NCBI RefSeq assembly: GCF_033439725.1
Contig: NW_026944388.1
Span: forward strand, 2,542,001 to 2,606,000
Origin: Neurospora tetraspora
Taxonomy: Eukaryota; Ascomycota; Sordariomycetes; Sordariales; Sordariaceae
Reading direction: 5' to 3'
Length of the DNA: 64,000 nucleotides
Position numbers and translations under genes: made by a program. Numbering within the stretch: position 1 is the first letter of the stretch; each line of letters starts with the position of its first letter. Under the pieces are notes generated by a model. That model was not told the DNA's origin. It ran no database searches and saw only the letters and a list, made by a program, of their open reading frames with translations. Positions 22,515-33,960 of the stretch are shown one piece after another.

Positions 22515-24728
22515 CTAGTACTCCCCATTAACCACCCCCTCAACCACAAACCGATCCCTAGCCGTCCAATTCTCCCTCTCGCGGTCCACAACCCTCAACC
22601 TCACCCACAGCGCAGGCTTCTGCCAAACCAACCAAGCCTTCAACCCCTCCATATCACCCTTCGAATCCCACTTCTCATTTTCTTTTTGCTCGGTTTCCCC
22701 CTCGGGAATTTCCAAATCAAAGTGCCAGACCAAATGAGCCATGATTAGTCGCTGCTCGATGTTGGTCAGGTTCTTGCCGATGCAGCCGCGCGGGCCGTGG
22801 CTGAAGGGTTGGGAGGCGTGGGGTTTGTCGGTTGTGAATTCGGATTGGTTGGGTCTGGGGAGAGAGGGTTTGGAAGAGTAGAGATGGGAAGAGTTGGGAG
22901 AGTTGGAAGTGTTGGAGGAGTAGAAAAGCCAGCGCTCAGGAAGAAAGTCGAGGGGTCGAGAGAAGTTGAGCGGGAGGTGGGTGGCGGCCCAGGGGGAGAG
23001 GGAGACTGTTGTCTTGGGGGGTGTTAGTTGGTGATAGGGGGCAAAGGAGAGAGGAGGAAAGGAAAGAAGACTTACTCCACCGGGAACTGGGCGTCCGTCA
23101 ATAACGGCACCACCAGGAGGGACGACACGGCAAAGGTTGGTCGGCACGGGGGCGCAAATTCTCAGGACTTCTTGGTTGACGGCATTCAAATACAGTAGAT
23201 CTTTGACAGTGGCCCAGCTGATCTCACTCGCAGACTTGAAAGTACCGCGTACTTCGTCAACGAGTTTCTTATACTTGTCTCGGTTCCGTAACATCAAGTT
23301 CGTCCAAGCAGCTAGCATGGTAGCCGTGGTATCGCTTCCTGCCGCACTGTGTGTTTGGTGTTGTTAGCGCCTGACCCGCCGTCCAGTTCAGGGGCAGGAA
23401 GACTCACGTAAACAAAGCCGTGTTCATCACAATCTCCAACTCGCTCAACAGCGCCTTCGCCTCGTTGTTCCTCAACACATAGTAGATGAAGTCCTTATGC
23501 TCACGATCCTTATCCGCCAGCCTGCGCATCGTCTTCTCTCTCGCCTTTAGGAAATGCGCCTCTCTCCACGCCGTATACTTCTTCGGCGTCAGGTTCTTGG
23601 CCAAGATCGCCGTCAACCACGTCCCGACTCCCGTAAGTCGACGCATGGCTTGGTCGTACATGCCCGCGTTGGCGATGTTGACGATGCTGGTTGACCACTC
23701 GCCCGCCTCGCCGCTGTCGAGGCACCCAAAAGGTTCGGCAAAGCAGAGCTCACCGATGATGTCGAAGGTGGTATAGGTGAGCCATGCAGCCATATCGACA
23801 GCCTTGACCTCGCCGGCTTTGCCGGCTAAGCGATGCAGGGAGGTGATCAGCTTGTCGATGTGCGTTTGGATCAAGGGCTCTTGACCGAGGAGGGCAGTGT
23901 TGCTGAAGCCGTAGGCCCAGGCTTTTCGCTGGCGGACATGGTCATTCCATGGCGCGAGAGTGAGGGCTCGGGCGGGGATGTGTTGGGGAAGACCGCCAGC
24001 TTGGAGAGGGGATTTCTCCATGTCTGGCTTTCCGGGCTGGGATAAGGTGAGTATGTTGGTAGTTTGGCTGATCTTGGGTGTCTAGCCACTCACCTTGTTG
24101 CCGTAGATATCATCCCAGGCATCGGCGCCGCAGAAGATGAGTTCATTGGGAGATACGCGAACCACAGAACCTGTGTGTAGTTATGGTCAATTAGAGGGTT
24201 CCTCAAGAGTGATCGTCATCTTTGGATTGAAGGGGCATTGAGTGGCGGGAATGGTCATTGCAGGACAGGAAGAATTTTCAGCGATAGATGAGACATCGAA
24301 CGAACCATATTTTTCGTGTAACCTCCTATGGTAGGCATGTTGTCTTCCTGCCACGATGGCAAGCACCTCGGGCAGGGGAGATATCGCGTTGATCCATGGT
24401 CCCGGGAAGCTGGACAGCGAATGGAAAAATATCCGTTGTATCACGAAGGCAAGGGAGGTCGAAATAGCCTAGAGTCCGGTTAGATAGATGGCAAGATGAA
24501 GTTCCCCAGTCCATCACAACGAAAAGAGCTAGCTGCCACTATTCTGCGTAACAGCGATCCACCGTTGAGATGGTTCCAAATTTAAACCGTTGCTCGTGGG
24601 GACAAGAGTTGATGGATCTAGTACCCGAAGGTCGGCACATCCAAGAGAATAAAGGTAAGACAACATACCAGAAACAAAGTCAGTTTAATGACCGAGTCAC
24701 TCGCCTGGAGAGCACCGAGTAAAGCCAT
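22515..24728 (-). CDS. Cytochrome P450 monooxygenase
   Basis: 565 residues from six exons: 24728-24669, 24468-24306, 24170-24094, 24036-23408, 23346-23076 and 23012-22515 (introns 200, 135, 57, 61 and 63 bp; total 1,698 nt, all phases closed). The N-terminus is a hydrophobic anchor (IKLTLFLAISTSLAFVI) followed by the Pro-rich hinge FPGPW, as in microsomal fungal P450s. The I-helix oxygen-binding motif AAGSDTT lies at 311-317, the ExxR pair is E369/R372, then FLPERW, and the heme loop FSHGPRGCIG carries the Cys ligand at 477. It should act on the endoplasmic reticulum with a P450 reductase; the substrate is unknown. The overall pattern resembles the broad CYP58/CYP65-like group of fungal pathway P450s. 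Odd feature: a Ser/Asn/Pro-rich insertion between PERW and the heme loop. Its neighbour downstream on the same strand is the YcaC-like hydrolase. Confidence 0.93.
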
Positions 24729-26050
24729 TGTCGAGTGTCGGTGCGTATAGCGATGTCTGTCAACTGCTACACGACGGCTATGTATGATGTAGGCGTGATG
24801 TAGGTTCGGAATTTTTGGAACAAGCAGAAAGGGCCATCCTCAACTCGAGACGAGAGGGAAAAACCAGTCGGTTGGGAAACACATGGGGACCCCAACCAAC
24901 CCATTCCCAGGATAACGGACCTGAATAAGCCGTGTCTTTCCTTTCTGCGCTCGCTTGCGGTACACGAACGGGACGTTGTTGCATCAGCTTGGCCGGTTAC
25001 CAGGAGATGACCCTTGTCCCTGGCGAGAGAATACCGACAACTTGCTTACAAGTATCTCGATGGGGGGAGCACCTAACCCAGAGCGGGGTTCCGTGACCCT
25101 TGATTTGGGGCTTTTTTGACTTCATCTATTCCATTGTCCGGTCGATTGGCACGTGTAGCAGCATAATGGCACCATGTCTCCGGTCCCTCTTGGCCACCAT
25201 TCGAATCCCCGTCCAATTTTCGTGATGGTAAACGTCACGCGTGTTGTACATGAGCATGTTACATGACCCACTCATAACGACTGTCACAAGCAGTCACCCT
25301 TCTCTGGGATCCCATCACCCCGACTTGGTTGTTGCTGATTTGTTGCGTATTTATCTCTGTTAAACCCGAGCCGCTTGAACGTGATGGTCTGTCGATGTAT
25401 GCCGTGTGCCGTCTGGGACCCGAAAAGGATGGGTGATAGAGCTCGGGACTTGTGGATGTTGAATCCTCGAATCCTACATGGGATTTCCTGCATGAAAGGA
25501 TCTGGAGGGAAAAGCAACCAACGGTTAATCTACCCCGACCCAACGGCATGGGTTCACGTTACAGTCCAACTCTCCGGCGTTGTCTTGGCGGGAGAAGGAC
25601 GAGGATGCATTTCTCGCTTTCACGTTTGAGCCCCCTGCAGTGTCAAATTTCCACGTGAAAGACCCGTTTACGCACGTACGGGCCGAGTTTCCATTCGTTC
25701 ATGTTTCTAGGTCCAGCTTTTGCGGATTCTGTGGTTTGTGGTTTGTGGAGTGCGCGTTGAACCATCATCGTCTGCTTAAAGTTCTCCAGGTGTTCGACGC
25801 CACCGACATACTTCTTGGGACGCTAGGAACCCAAATGCCGAAGTATTTCTAGGTCGCCTATTGGACAATCGGCATTCGTGGCTTAGTATCGAGATCTCCC
25901 TCTGCGAGTATAAAAGTGCCGATGGCCACTGTGCAAATTGTCGCGCATTTGTTTTGGAACTCTTTGTTTCGGTGTTTTGCCCAAAAGGTTGGTGCATAAA
26001 GACTTGTAACTTTTATTCGCGTGGCCCGCACGCTTATTTGAACCTTTTTT
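24729..26050. other. Intergenic region, no convincing gene
   Basis: About 1.3 kb between the P450 start and the stop of the HeLo gene, both minus strand. It probably carries the P450 promoter (24.7-25.2 kb) and the HeLo-gene 3' UTR. Only short chance frames are present. Confidence 0.6.
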
Positions 26051-27979
26051 TTACACATGGATATCGCCTAGTCGCTTGACGACATCTTCGTGGAGCACCA
26101 TCGAGAGTCGGGCAGCGACTGCGTCGTTGGTTTCTTCATCGCCTTCTGACAGACCCAGCTCCTGGCCACCAGCAATGCACTTACGAGCAGCACGCTCATA
26201 TATCTCTCCCATGGTAGCCCCAAGCTCGGCAATGCTATCTTCAGCAAGCAGATTATCACGCACCTTTAGTGCAATCGAGGGTCTTACCCTGGCCTCGTTG
26301 ATATTGATGCCAAGGACCTTGTCGATGGTTGCCCAGTGAGCTATTTCGACAAGAACAACCCCCAAGCTGTAGATGTCGAAGCTTCTTTTGAACCGTTCGC
26401 GGTCTTCTGGATCTGTCGATTGGGCGAGAGGGTGTCGATATAGGTTGTGCTCGGCATCATCTGGGATATCCGTCTCCTCGTCAGCACGAGCGGGCCTCGA
26501 AAAGTCAAAACCAGAGAGGAATGGTTTGGAATAGTCGACATGACCGCTGCTGGTTCGGAAGAAGATGATATTGTGGCTTCGAAGTCCCTTGTGCAGCCAG
26601 TTGACTGCGTGAAGGTAGAAAAGACAGTTACTGATCGCATGGGCAAGCCTAATTCGATCCGTAACGCGAGGCTTGCGATTTGTCTCGAGCAGATCATGAA
26701 GCGAGACTGGTGGCAGAGATGTATGTAGGTCGTCTTCTTGTGGCCTCTCGAATACCAGACCCAATCTCATGTTGCGAATATCATCATCATCTTCCGCACC
26801 GTTGATGCCAGCCGCTTTGTCAAAGAAGCCGAGACAGTGGGGGGTTCGGAACTCTTCTGGCTTGGGTGTGTGGTTAAGAAGCGCCGCCAGCTTCCTGACT
26901 CGTTCGAAAATGACTTTTTTGGGCGGTGAAAGATCATGTGGTCTTTGACGATCATAATCCTTCCACTCTATCCAGACCTTCTTCTGGGCACCGCCTGGCA
27001 GTTGGAGAGTCGCTTCACATCTTGGCAAGTCCGAGTCTTCGTTATCGGGATCGAGCCGTATCATGGAGCGGTCAAGAAAGAGATCTTTTTGTTTGTTTGG
27101 CTTGCCCAGTTCAAGGAACATGGCCGTCGCTTCATCCCAGGGAGTGGGGGTTGACTTCTTTTCAGGCTCGATAGACTCATTGAAGGCCTTGAACTTGGCT
27201 AGCTGGGAAAGCAGCTGCAGCCCCTGAGCATTGGCTCGCCTTTGCTCTGCCGACATTTGCGAGATGGGAGTGGTAGGAGAATTGGCTTCGAGTTTGATGT
27301 TTAGTGCCATGACGAGCCTTGAGAGATCGGCGATCTTATGGTGCAGCTGGAGGACCCCTCTATTGGTGTCCTGCACGGTATGATGGATCTCGACTTGCAT
27401 GCGAGCGTCGAGTATGTTGGTCATGTTGTCGTTCAAGGCGGAAAAGCGCGAGAGTAACAGCTCAAAGGCTGCTTTGTCGAAGCTTACCCACTTTAGCCTC
27501 GTTGTCACCTCTTTGGAAGTGTCACGGAGGCTTGCCATGGCTTTCTTGATGAAGTTCCTCCTTCGTTCAGGCAAGGGAAAGTTTGCCTCGGCGGCATCAC
27601 GTTCGGGGTTCAATAGAACATTGTCGGGGTCAGAAGCAACCTGGAGACACTTGTTCTTCTTTTGGTGTTGTTTGAACTCCTTGAACAGGCACTCGACTTG
27701 GACCAGCAGGTCAAGGACAGTTTGCCGATGGAGGATGAAGGTGTTGGACTCGAGGATCCTTTTCTGGTTCTTGCCGTCAAGGTCAACCAAGCCCGATGTT
27801 TCGCTCCATGCAAAGAGTCTCTGTTGTTCCATCCGTAGGCGCAGGTTGAGATACTTGCAGTCCTCTGGCATGTTCAAGGCCGTGATGAGGAGCTGGATGC
27901 CTTGGACACATCCAGTATACACCTGCAATCCTATTGAGGCGACGCTGATGGCCAGCCCTGCGGCCGAGACTGGGTCCAT
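26051..27979 (-). CDS. HeLo-domain protein with kinase-like C-terminal domain
   Basis: Intronless 642-residue protein. I chose the ATG at 27979 (MDPVSAAGLAISVASIGLQV) because this is the usual beginning of HeLo domains; the frame is open upstream to 28204, but those 75 residues look unrelated. Residues 1 to about 220 are the HeLo-type helical bundle found in fungal incompatibility and cell-death proteins such as HET-S. Residues from about 360 resemble the kinase-like C-terminal domain of HeLo proteins. The catalytic loop reads LHKGLRSHNIIFF where an active kinase has HRDxKxxN, and the metal-binding region reads SGFDFSRP in place of DFG, so it is probably a pseudokinase. A kinase-like ending (SFDIYSLGVVLVEIAHW) is clear. 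No HET-s amyloid motif is visible. Likely role: non-self recognition or regulated cell death, by family inference. Confidence 0.87.
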   Translation of the reverse strand: MDPVSAAGLAISVASIGLQVYTGCVQGIQLLITALNMPEDCKYLNLRLRMEQQRLFAWSETSGLVDLDGKNQKRILESNTFILHRQTVLDLLVQVECLFKEFKQHQKKNKCLQVASDPDNVLLNPERDAAEANFPLPERRRNFIKKAMASLRDTSKEVTTRLKWVSFDKAAFELLLSRFSALNDNMTNILDARMQVEIHHTVQDTNRGVLQLHHKIADLSRLVMALNIKLEANSPTTPISQMSAEQRRANAQGLQLLSQLAKFKAFNESIEPEKKSTPTPWDEATAMFLELGKPNKQKDLFLDRSMIRLDPDNEDSDLPRCEATLQLPGGAQKKVWIEWKDYDRQRPHDLSPPKKVIFERVRKLAALLNHTPKPEEFRTPHCLGFFDKAAGINGAEDDDDIRNMRLGLVFERPQEDDLHTSLPPVSLHDLLETNRKPRVTDRIRLAHAISNCLFYLHAVNWLHKGLRSHNIIFFRTSSGHVDYSKPFLSGFDFSRPARADEETDIPDDAEHNLYRHPLAQSTDPEDRERFKRSFDIYSLGVVLVEIAHWATIDKVLGININEARVRPSIALKVRDNLLAEDSIAELGATMGEIYERAARKCIAGGQELGLSEGDEETNDAVAARLSMVLHEDVVKRLGDIHV

Positions 27980-30900
27980 CTTGCCAGAGTGAATCTCTCT
28001 TGGATGGATGGGCTGAAGTTTTGTCGGAGCCCAAACGGGGATAATATCAATGGGCGAGATGTTGAGGGTCTTTGTGAAAATGCGCCCTGAGATATGTGTT
28101 GATGGCCGCTTTTTCGTATCTCGACCTCGGTGAACGGCCAGAGACTCTCGGTGATAGGGCAATTGGATGAACTCCAGATATGACCACGAATTGAAAACCA
28201 CCAAGATGGCCGAACTGAAAGGAGATTTGCCAACCCCTCAGCCCCAAGGCAAGCCGCAGCACCACCAAGACGTGATGTTCCACTAGCGAATGACACCCCC
28301 CACTATAGCCAAGCCATCGCCAACTGTCTCCAATCACAAGCATCCATAGTGGTGTCTGACTGTTTCAAGATCCGCGATGGCGAAGAAACACGCTAGGGAA
28401 ATGCCGTATGGCGAAGCGCAAAGACAGAAGTGCAATGACGTCCCAGAACTGGAGAGAATGGTGGTAACTGACTTGGACTGCCTGGCTAAGCCGCATTTCA
28501 GTCATCAAGATGGCGACGACGAGGATGATGAGCGTCGAGTTTGAGTTAGTACCTCGAGGTGATTCGCATAGACAAGGTATCAGAACTCATCACGACCTTT
28601 CCAACACCCGTCAATCAGGTGAAGAGTAAAACATTATGCTGTGTGTTTGTCGCCGCGGAGATTGGGGACTCGATGGTTGAAAGCTGCCCAGTCTGTGAGC
28701 ACACACATCTCCTGCAAGAAGTTGAAGAGTGAACTTCGAGAGAAATCCAACACAGTTGCCCGAGCCCAAAAGAAAATGAGAAACGCGCAAAAAGGCCCGT
28801 GCGCAGCTGTTCTTTTGACGATTTCGATTTTGTGAAGAGAAAGTCAAAAGCAGGCAGGCAGGGAAAGAGCATCCATCCATCAACTTCGAGCCGGCAACGG
28901 ACAAACCATTCCCGTACCTTCCGTGTAAGATGAAGGTCGGGTGTTTGAAGACTTCAAATGGCAGGTGCAATTCTTTGCTAACATGCCCTAACATGCCTTA
29001 GATGCCGTGCATGTTAGCGATGCGAGATAGTGTACTGTGACAGGTCTTGCCTTCAGTTCACATCCCCATTCTTGGTAAATTCTTCTCCTCTCCATCAATC
29101 AACTGAACAACTCCAAATACTCGACGACATCCCGTCGTCAACTCATTATTATCGCCACCGTCGGGACCAGATTGTCGAAATGACAAACGGGGACCATACA
29201 ATGGGTACAGTACCCCACCAGTTCTTAGTTTTAGGCGTTCAAGCTACCAAACCTAGCATTCCCCTTCTCGCGTCAGGAACCAAAACCGTTTGAAATTCTT
29301 GGGGTAGCTTGTTTCATCCATCGCATCTCCTACCCTTTCCCATGAAAATATGTACCCGTATCTCGGTGAAAGGTGTGATGATGATGGCATTGGGCTTTTC
29401 ACCGTCGTCTACCTATAGTGTCCTGTGGTACGTCCACAGCGAGGTCTTCAGCTGAGTGGCATTGTCCCCGCGTCCCTTGAACCCCACCAGGAGGCACTGC
29501 CCATCCCGCTAGAGGTCTTGCGAGAATCCGAGAATGGTGTTTGCATTTCCCATCCGTCAAGACCTGACGAAGAAGTCTTCCCAAGATCACCAGCCGAGGT
29601 ACGTATACCTACTTTACGTCGTCCACTTCCCTTATTCCAATCTAGAGATACTCGGGTATCGAATACTTAGACTAACAGTCAAGAACTTCCAGGTTGTGGC
29701 TGGCATCCCAGGGCGCCCCGCCACCACTTCAGGCCACTGTCGAGAAACAACAATCTACGATGACGACACCGTACCTCTACACTGTTACGGTCCCTCGATG
29801 ACATGGCCATGCCACTTGATCAAACTTCCAACCATATGATCGTTCATGAATCGCAGATGGTGGTAGCAGTTGGGACATTCCCTCCTCAACCGCCCAAGAC
29901 CTCGGAGCCACCCACACTAGGCTCGGCCCCTCCCGCCACACACCGGTACCCAAAGGCATGGCGGTCCAAGGCTGGCAGACACATCCTCCGGCCGTTTTGC
30001 AACGTGGGCAGCCCCAGGGGGCCCCTTGAACTGCAACCACATGCAACGATGCAGGTCATGGCCACCACGAGACGCCTGATTCTGGAAATCGCGAATCCTT
30101 CTCGCTAATCTTTGCAGAACACTGGACAGCGACGACGAAAAAGTGCCAAAAGTGCTTGTCTGGCGTGCCAGGCGTGCCGGTTGCCGGACTGTTCCCTCCA
30201 CCCTCTCCGAAACACCCCCTCGAGGACCCCCCAATCATCACCGGCCAAGACCGAGCCCCCTGAGAGTCTGCATTTTGTTCATCCGCCAGCGTCGTAGAGA
30301 CCATTGTTTGACCTGCAAGGGCGGGTCTGCTCAGCCAATCGCGTCTGCCCAGTTGTTGAGTTTCAGTTGGTAGGCTTGAACCCCCATCTTCGTCAACCCT
30401 CTGAGCCTCTCTGAGCCCTCTCGTCCTCACCGCGGGGACGCCGTTGTCCGGAAAAAAGAAAGAGAACAACAAGAAAATGGTCAACGAGGCGTATGCACCG
30501 TTGACTGTTCTGCTTTGCACATTGGTGCCCAGGACCCGATGCACGCCTCTTTCTCAACGTTGCGAACCGTTAGCAGGCGCCATAGGAAAACTCGCTCAGT
30601 CAGACTCCGGACTAGCTCCCACTAGTTGTCTTTGGCCAACAAGCCGTCGATTTCACCGGCCACGGCGTGGCTCCTGGCGAGGCCGTGATTCGAAGTTGAA
30701 GAATCTCGGACTTGGCATTTACTCGACTATGGGTTGAAAGGGGGTTGAAGCATGCATGCACATGCCGATTGCTTTCTTTTTCCTCTCTGAACTTATCTCT
30801 GAACTGGCTTCCAACGGTCAATTGTCCAAGGAAACATAAACAGGGCACGGGGCCAGGCCTCTCTGGATTCTTTTAGTCTCCTTTCTATCTTCAAGCCCCC

Positions 30901-31772
30901 TGCCTGCAAATCCCAGGGTCCTCCCAGAGAAACAACGCAACCCCTCAGCCTCAACTCCGAGCTTGTACTACAGTCCACGGACCGTATTATATCGAAGAAA
31001 AAACACGAGATCCGTCCTCCGAGACAATTTTCCAGTCTTTCAAGCAGCCAGCAAGGTAAGAACCACCTCGAATTCTTACCAACAGAAGGCTATGTCTGTG
31101 TATTCGGATAGTTAGTTCCGCGGTAGGTCGGTGTCTACTCGGCCGGCGGACCTTTCTGTGGCGGGATTTTCCTGGGGCGGTTGAGGCAGTTACCCCACAA
31201 AATGGAGATACCCGAACAGACAGAGTTTAGAGGTTCCGCCGCGCAGGGACAGGGCAGAGCACGCCAATTGAGGTCAAGACCCGACCACAAGGCCTCGGGA
31301 GATACCCACGCACCCACGTTGTCGCAACCGGCGAGGGACCCTCGTAAACCCAGCTAGATGCTAACAAACCGACTTCCTCCAGGGGCATCCACTCGGAAAG
31401 ACCTTCTTCAACTCCAACACATCTTTGCCCGGTTTCTGTCCTCGGGGCGTGCTCGAGGAGACCGCGTTACGCCATATCGATCATCCAATTTCGCGGGCGC
31501 CGGATGGTCCCATCAAGCCAAGACACCCCGAACCAGCCTATATACAGCCAAGCTAGCAGCCGGTACATCGTTGACCTGAGCTTGGTCTAACCCTCGATTT
31601 TGCTGCCGCCCGACCCGAACTAAAACACGTCCATCGTTCGATCTCGTCAGCTCGTCACATCGGCTCTCACCCCATCGCGTCGACTCGTCCTTTTAGTAGC
31701 ACGAGACGTACCAGCAAGCACGACCCAACATCGCCGATTTTACTCTGAATTTAGCCAGACTGATTGCCGACG
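27980..31772. other. Intergenic region between divergent genes
   Basis: About 3.8 kb between the starts of the HeLo gene (minus) and the Zn2Cys6 regulator (plus), so it should hold both promoters. The right part contains a probable 5' UTR intron of the regulator. Chance frames occur (for example 28611-28994 minus, 30056-30544 minus) but have no recognisable domain. Confidence 0.55.
31056..31382 (+). other. Putative 5' UTR intron of Zn2Cys6 regulator
   Basis: GTAAGA donor after GCAAG, and a TGCTAAC branch site 23 bases before a CTCCAG acceptor; length 327 bp. It lies about 390 bp upstream of the start codon. Plausible from consensus sites only. Confidence 0.4.
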
Positions 31773-33960
31773 ATGGAGCCCTTCTCGCCAGAAGCTCCAC
31801 ACTGCAACGGCGCCTCCAGTAGCAGCTCGCCCGCGGTGTCCAGCGACAGCCCGGGGACGGCGACCTCCTCGGGCACCGTCCGGAACGGGTCGGTGGCTAC
31901 GACGACATCGCAGCCATCGGCTCCTCCTCCTTCCGTTCCAGCGGCCTGTCTCCCTTGTGTGAGTTTGTCATTCCAGATTATAAGATTGTTTCTTAAAAAA
32001 GTGGTGGCATGTGTGCTAACAAAACTCGGCCGTATGTAGCGTACCAAACATCTCAGATGCGATGGAAGTCACCCGTGTGGCCGTTGCACCGCGACCGGCA
32101 TCGTCGCCGAATGTGCCTATGTTGCCTCCCGCCGTGGGTACAAGGGCCCTCGCAGAAACCCCAATAACCCTACTCCCGGCGCCAATCCCAATAAGCGGCA
32201 TGCGTCCTCATCGCCCCCTTACTCGGGGACTACTCCTGACAGCTGCCCCATGATGTTGGGACATGCGCCTGTTACCATGGCCACACCCTCCGTTCATGCC
32301 TTCAACCCTTCCATCGTTCTGTCGGACCAGTCGCAGCTCTCCTTCCCGTCAACCCCCTCCGTTGCGAGCATCCCAGTCTACAGGAACAACTATATGATGG
32401 ACAGCACCGCTATGGCATTGGCGACACAGGCCGCTCCGCCCATTCAGCCTCCGGCAGCAACTTTGCCAGAGCGTTGTTTCGAGGCTTTCTACCACTATTT
32501 CCATGCCGGTCATCCGTTCGTCTTGCCCAAGAGGAACTTGCTTGAATTGCTTAAAAGTAACTCAGAGCCAAACCTTTCGGTAGTGATGGCCGCCATGAGA
32601 TATATCGGTTCCCTCTACGTTGATGCAGGCCCTGCCAAGGCAAGGTTTCTGGATGAAGCCATACAGCTATGCTACGCCCAAGGTGTGCGCAAGGACGGAT
32701 TCTTGATCCAGGCGCTCTTGCTTATCATCATTGGCTTGGACGGCAGTTGCGAGCAAGCAAAAGCTCGGGAACTCCTTGCTATTTGTGAAAGATATGCCAT
32801 TGAGATTGACCTCAACAAGCGTGAATTTGCTGTGATGCATGGCCGAGGCGATCCGATCATGGAGGAAAGTTGGCGGCGAACCTGGTGGGATCTCTATATC
32901 TGCGATGGCATGATTGCTGGTGTTCACCGGGTGACCAACTTCCTGTTGTTTGACATCATGACCGACGTTGGCCTTCCCTGCGAGGAGGAGGAGTACCACA
33001 AAGGGGTATGTGTTTCCCAGCAATGAGATACCGATGTTTCAAAGTTGACTAACCTGAGACTGCTTCCAGTGCATCCCTTCACCGATGAGTCTTGAGGAAT
33101 TTGACGACAAGGAGTTCCTGGACGAAGACCGAGAGTTCTCATCGTTTGCGTATCGTGTTGCGGCAGCCAGAAATCTGGGCAGGTTGATGCGGATGCCGAA
33201 CGTCATGTTCCCGGATGCGGCAGAGGTGGACAAGATGGAGGCGCATCTGTCCAACTGGAGAATGCATCTTCCGGATAACAAAAGGGATGATCTCGATCCG
33301 AATTGCCAGCTTGATGAGATGATGTTCCAAGCACACTTTATCACCCATGCGTAAGTCATCATCACTGCACGAATCCCGAGAAAGGGATGTCCAGAATGTG
33401 TACTGATGCCCTTCACAACCAACAGGTGCACCATTATGCTCCACCAGCCTCTTTCCCAGCTTGACTCTTCGCCAGTCCAAGCTGTCAACTCTTGCGCGCC
33501 TCACAGGCCCGTCCGCTCAGGCGATCAATACAACGCCCATACCAAGCACACCGTCACGGCTGCCTACGAGATCAGCAAGATGGTCACGCAAGCTGTTCCC
33601 GTGACCAGCCATACGCACTTCTTCACCTGCGTCGTGACTCTCTCTTCCATCGTCCACCTCTCCAAGTGGGCCCTTTACATGATCGAAGATGAGGCCGACC
33701 TCCGCCAGCAAATCCGGCTGAACATCGGCGCCCTCAACAAGCTCAGCAAGGTCTGGAAGGCGGCCAATACGGCTTGGGGCCAGGTCAAGGGCGTGGCGCA
33801 GGAGATCTACCGCCAAAAGAAGGCACAGCAGATCACCCCGGCTTTCTGGGTCGGCTATACCCAGGAACAGATGATGACATCCATTCAGGCGGACGAAAGC
33901 ATCATGAACGAGTTCAACCAAGGGCTGATTGCCCAGGTTGGCGTTACTCAAGCTCAGTGA
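31773..33960 (+). CDS. Zn2Cys6 fungal-specific transcription factor
   Basis: 655 residues from exons 31773-31958, 32040-33005, 33070-33350 and 33426-33960 (introns 81, 64 and 75 bp; 1,968 nt in phase). The binuclear zinc cluster has ligands C59, C62, C69, C75, C78 and C87 (CLPCRTKHLRC...), the canonical C-x2-C-x6-C-x5-C-x2-C-x8-C; the first intron falls exactly between C62 and R63. A short basic linker (RRGYKGPRRN) follows. From about residue 180 the protein resembles the fungal-specific transcription factor middle region, including ESWRRTWWDLYICDG. It should be a nuclear, promoter-binding regulator, typical of those controlling local metabolic genes. The nearest such genes are the P450 and hydrolase 7-11 kb away, but that link is conjecture. 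Confidence 0.92.

Noticed and set aside
27980-28204. 75-residue N-terminal extension of the HeLo protein
   Set aside because: The HeLo consensus starts at MDPVSAAG; the extension looks unrelated, so the downstream ATG was preferred.
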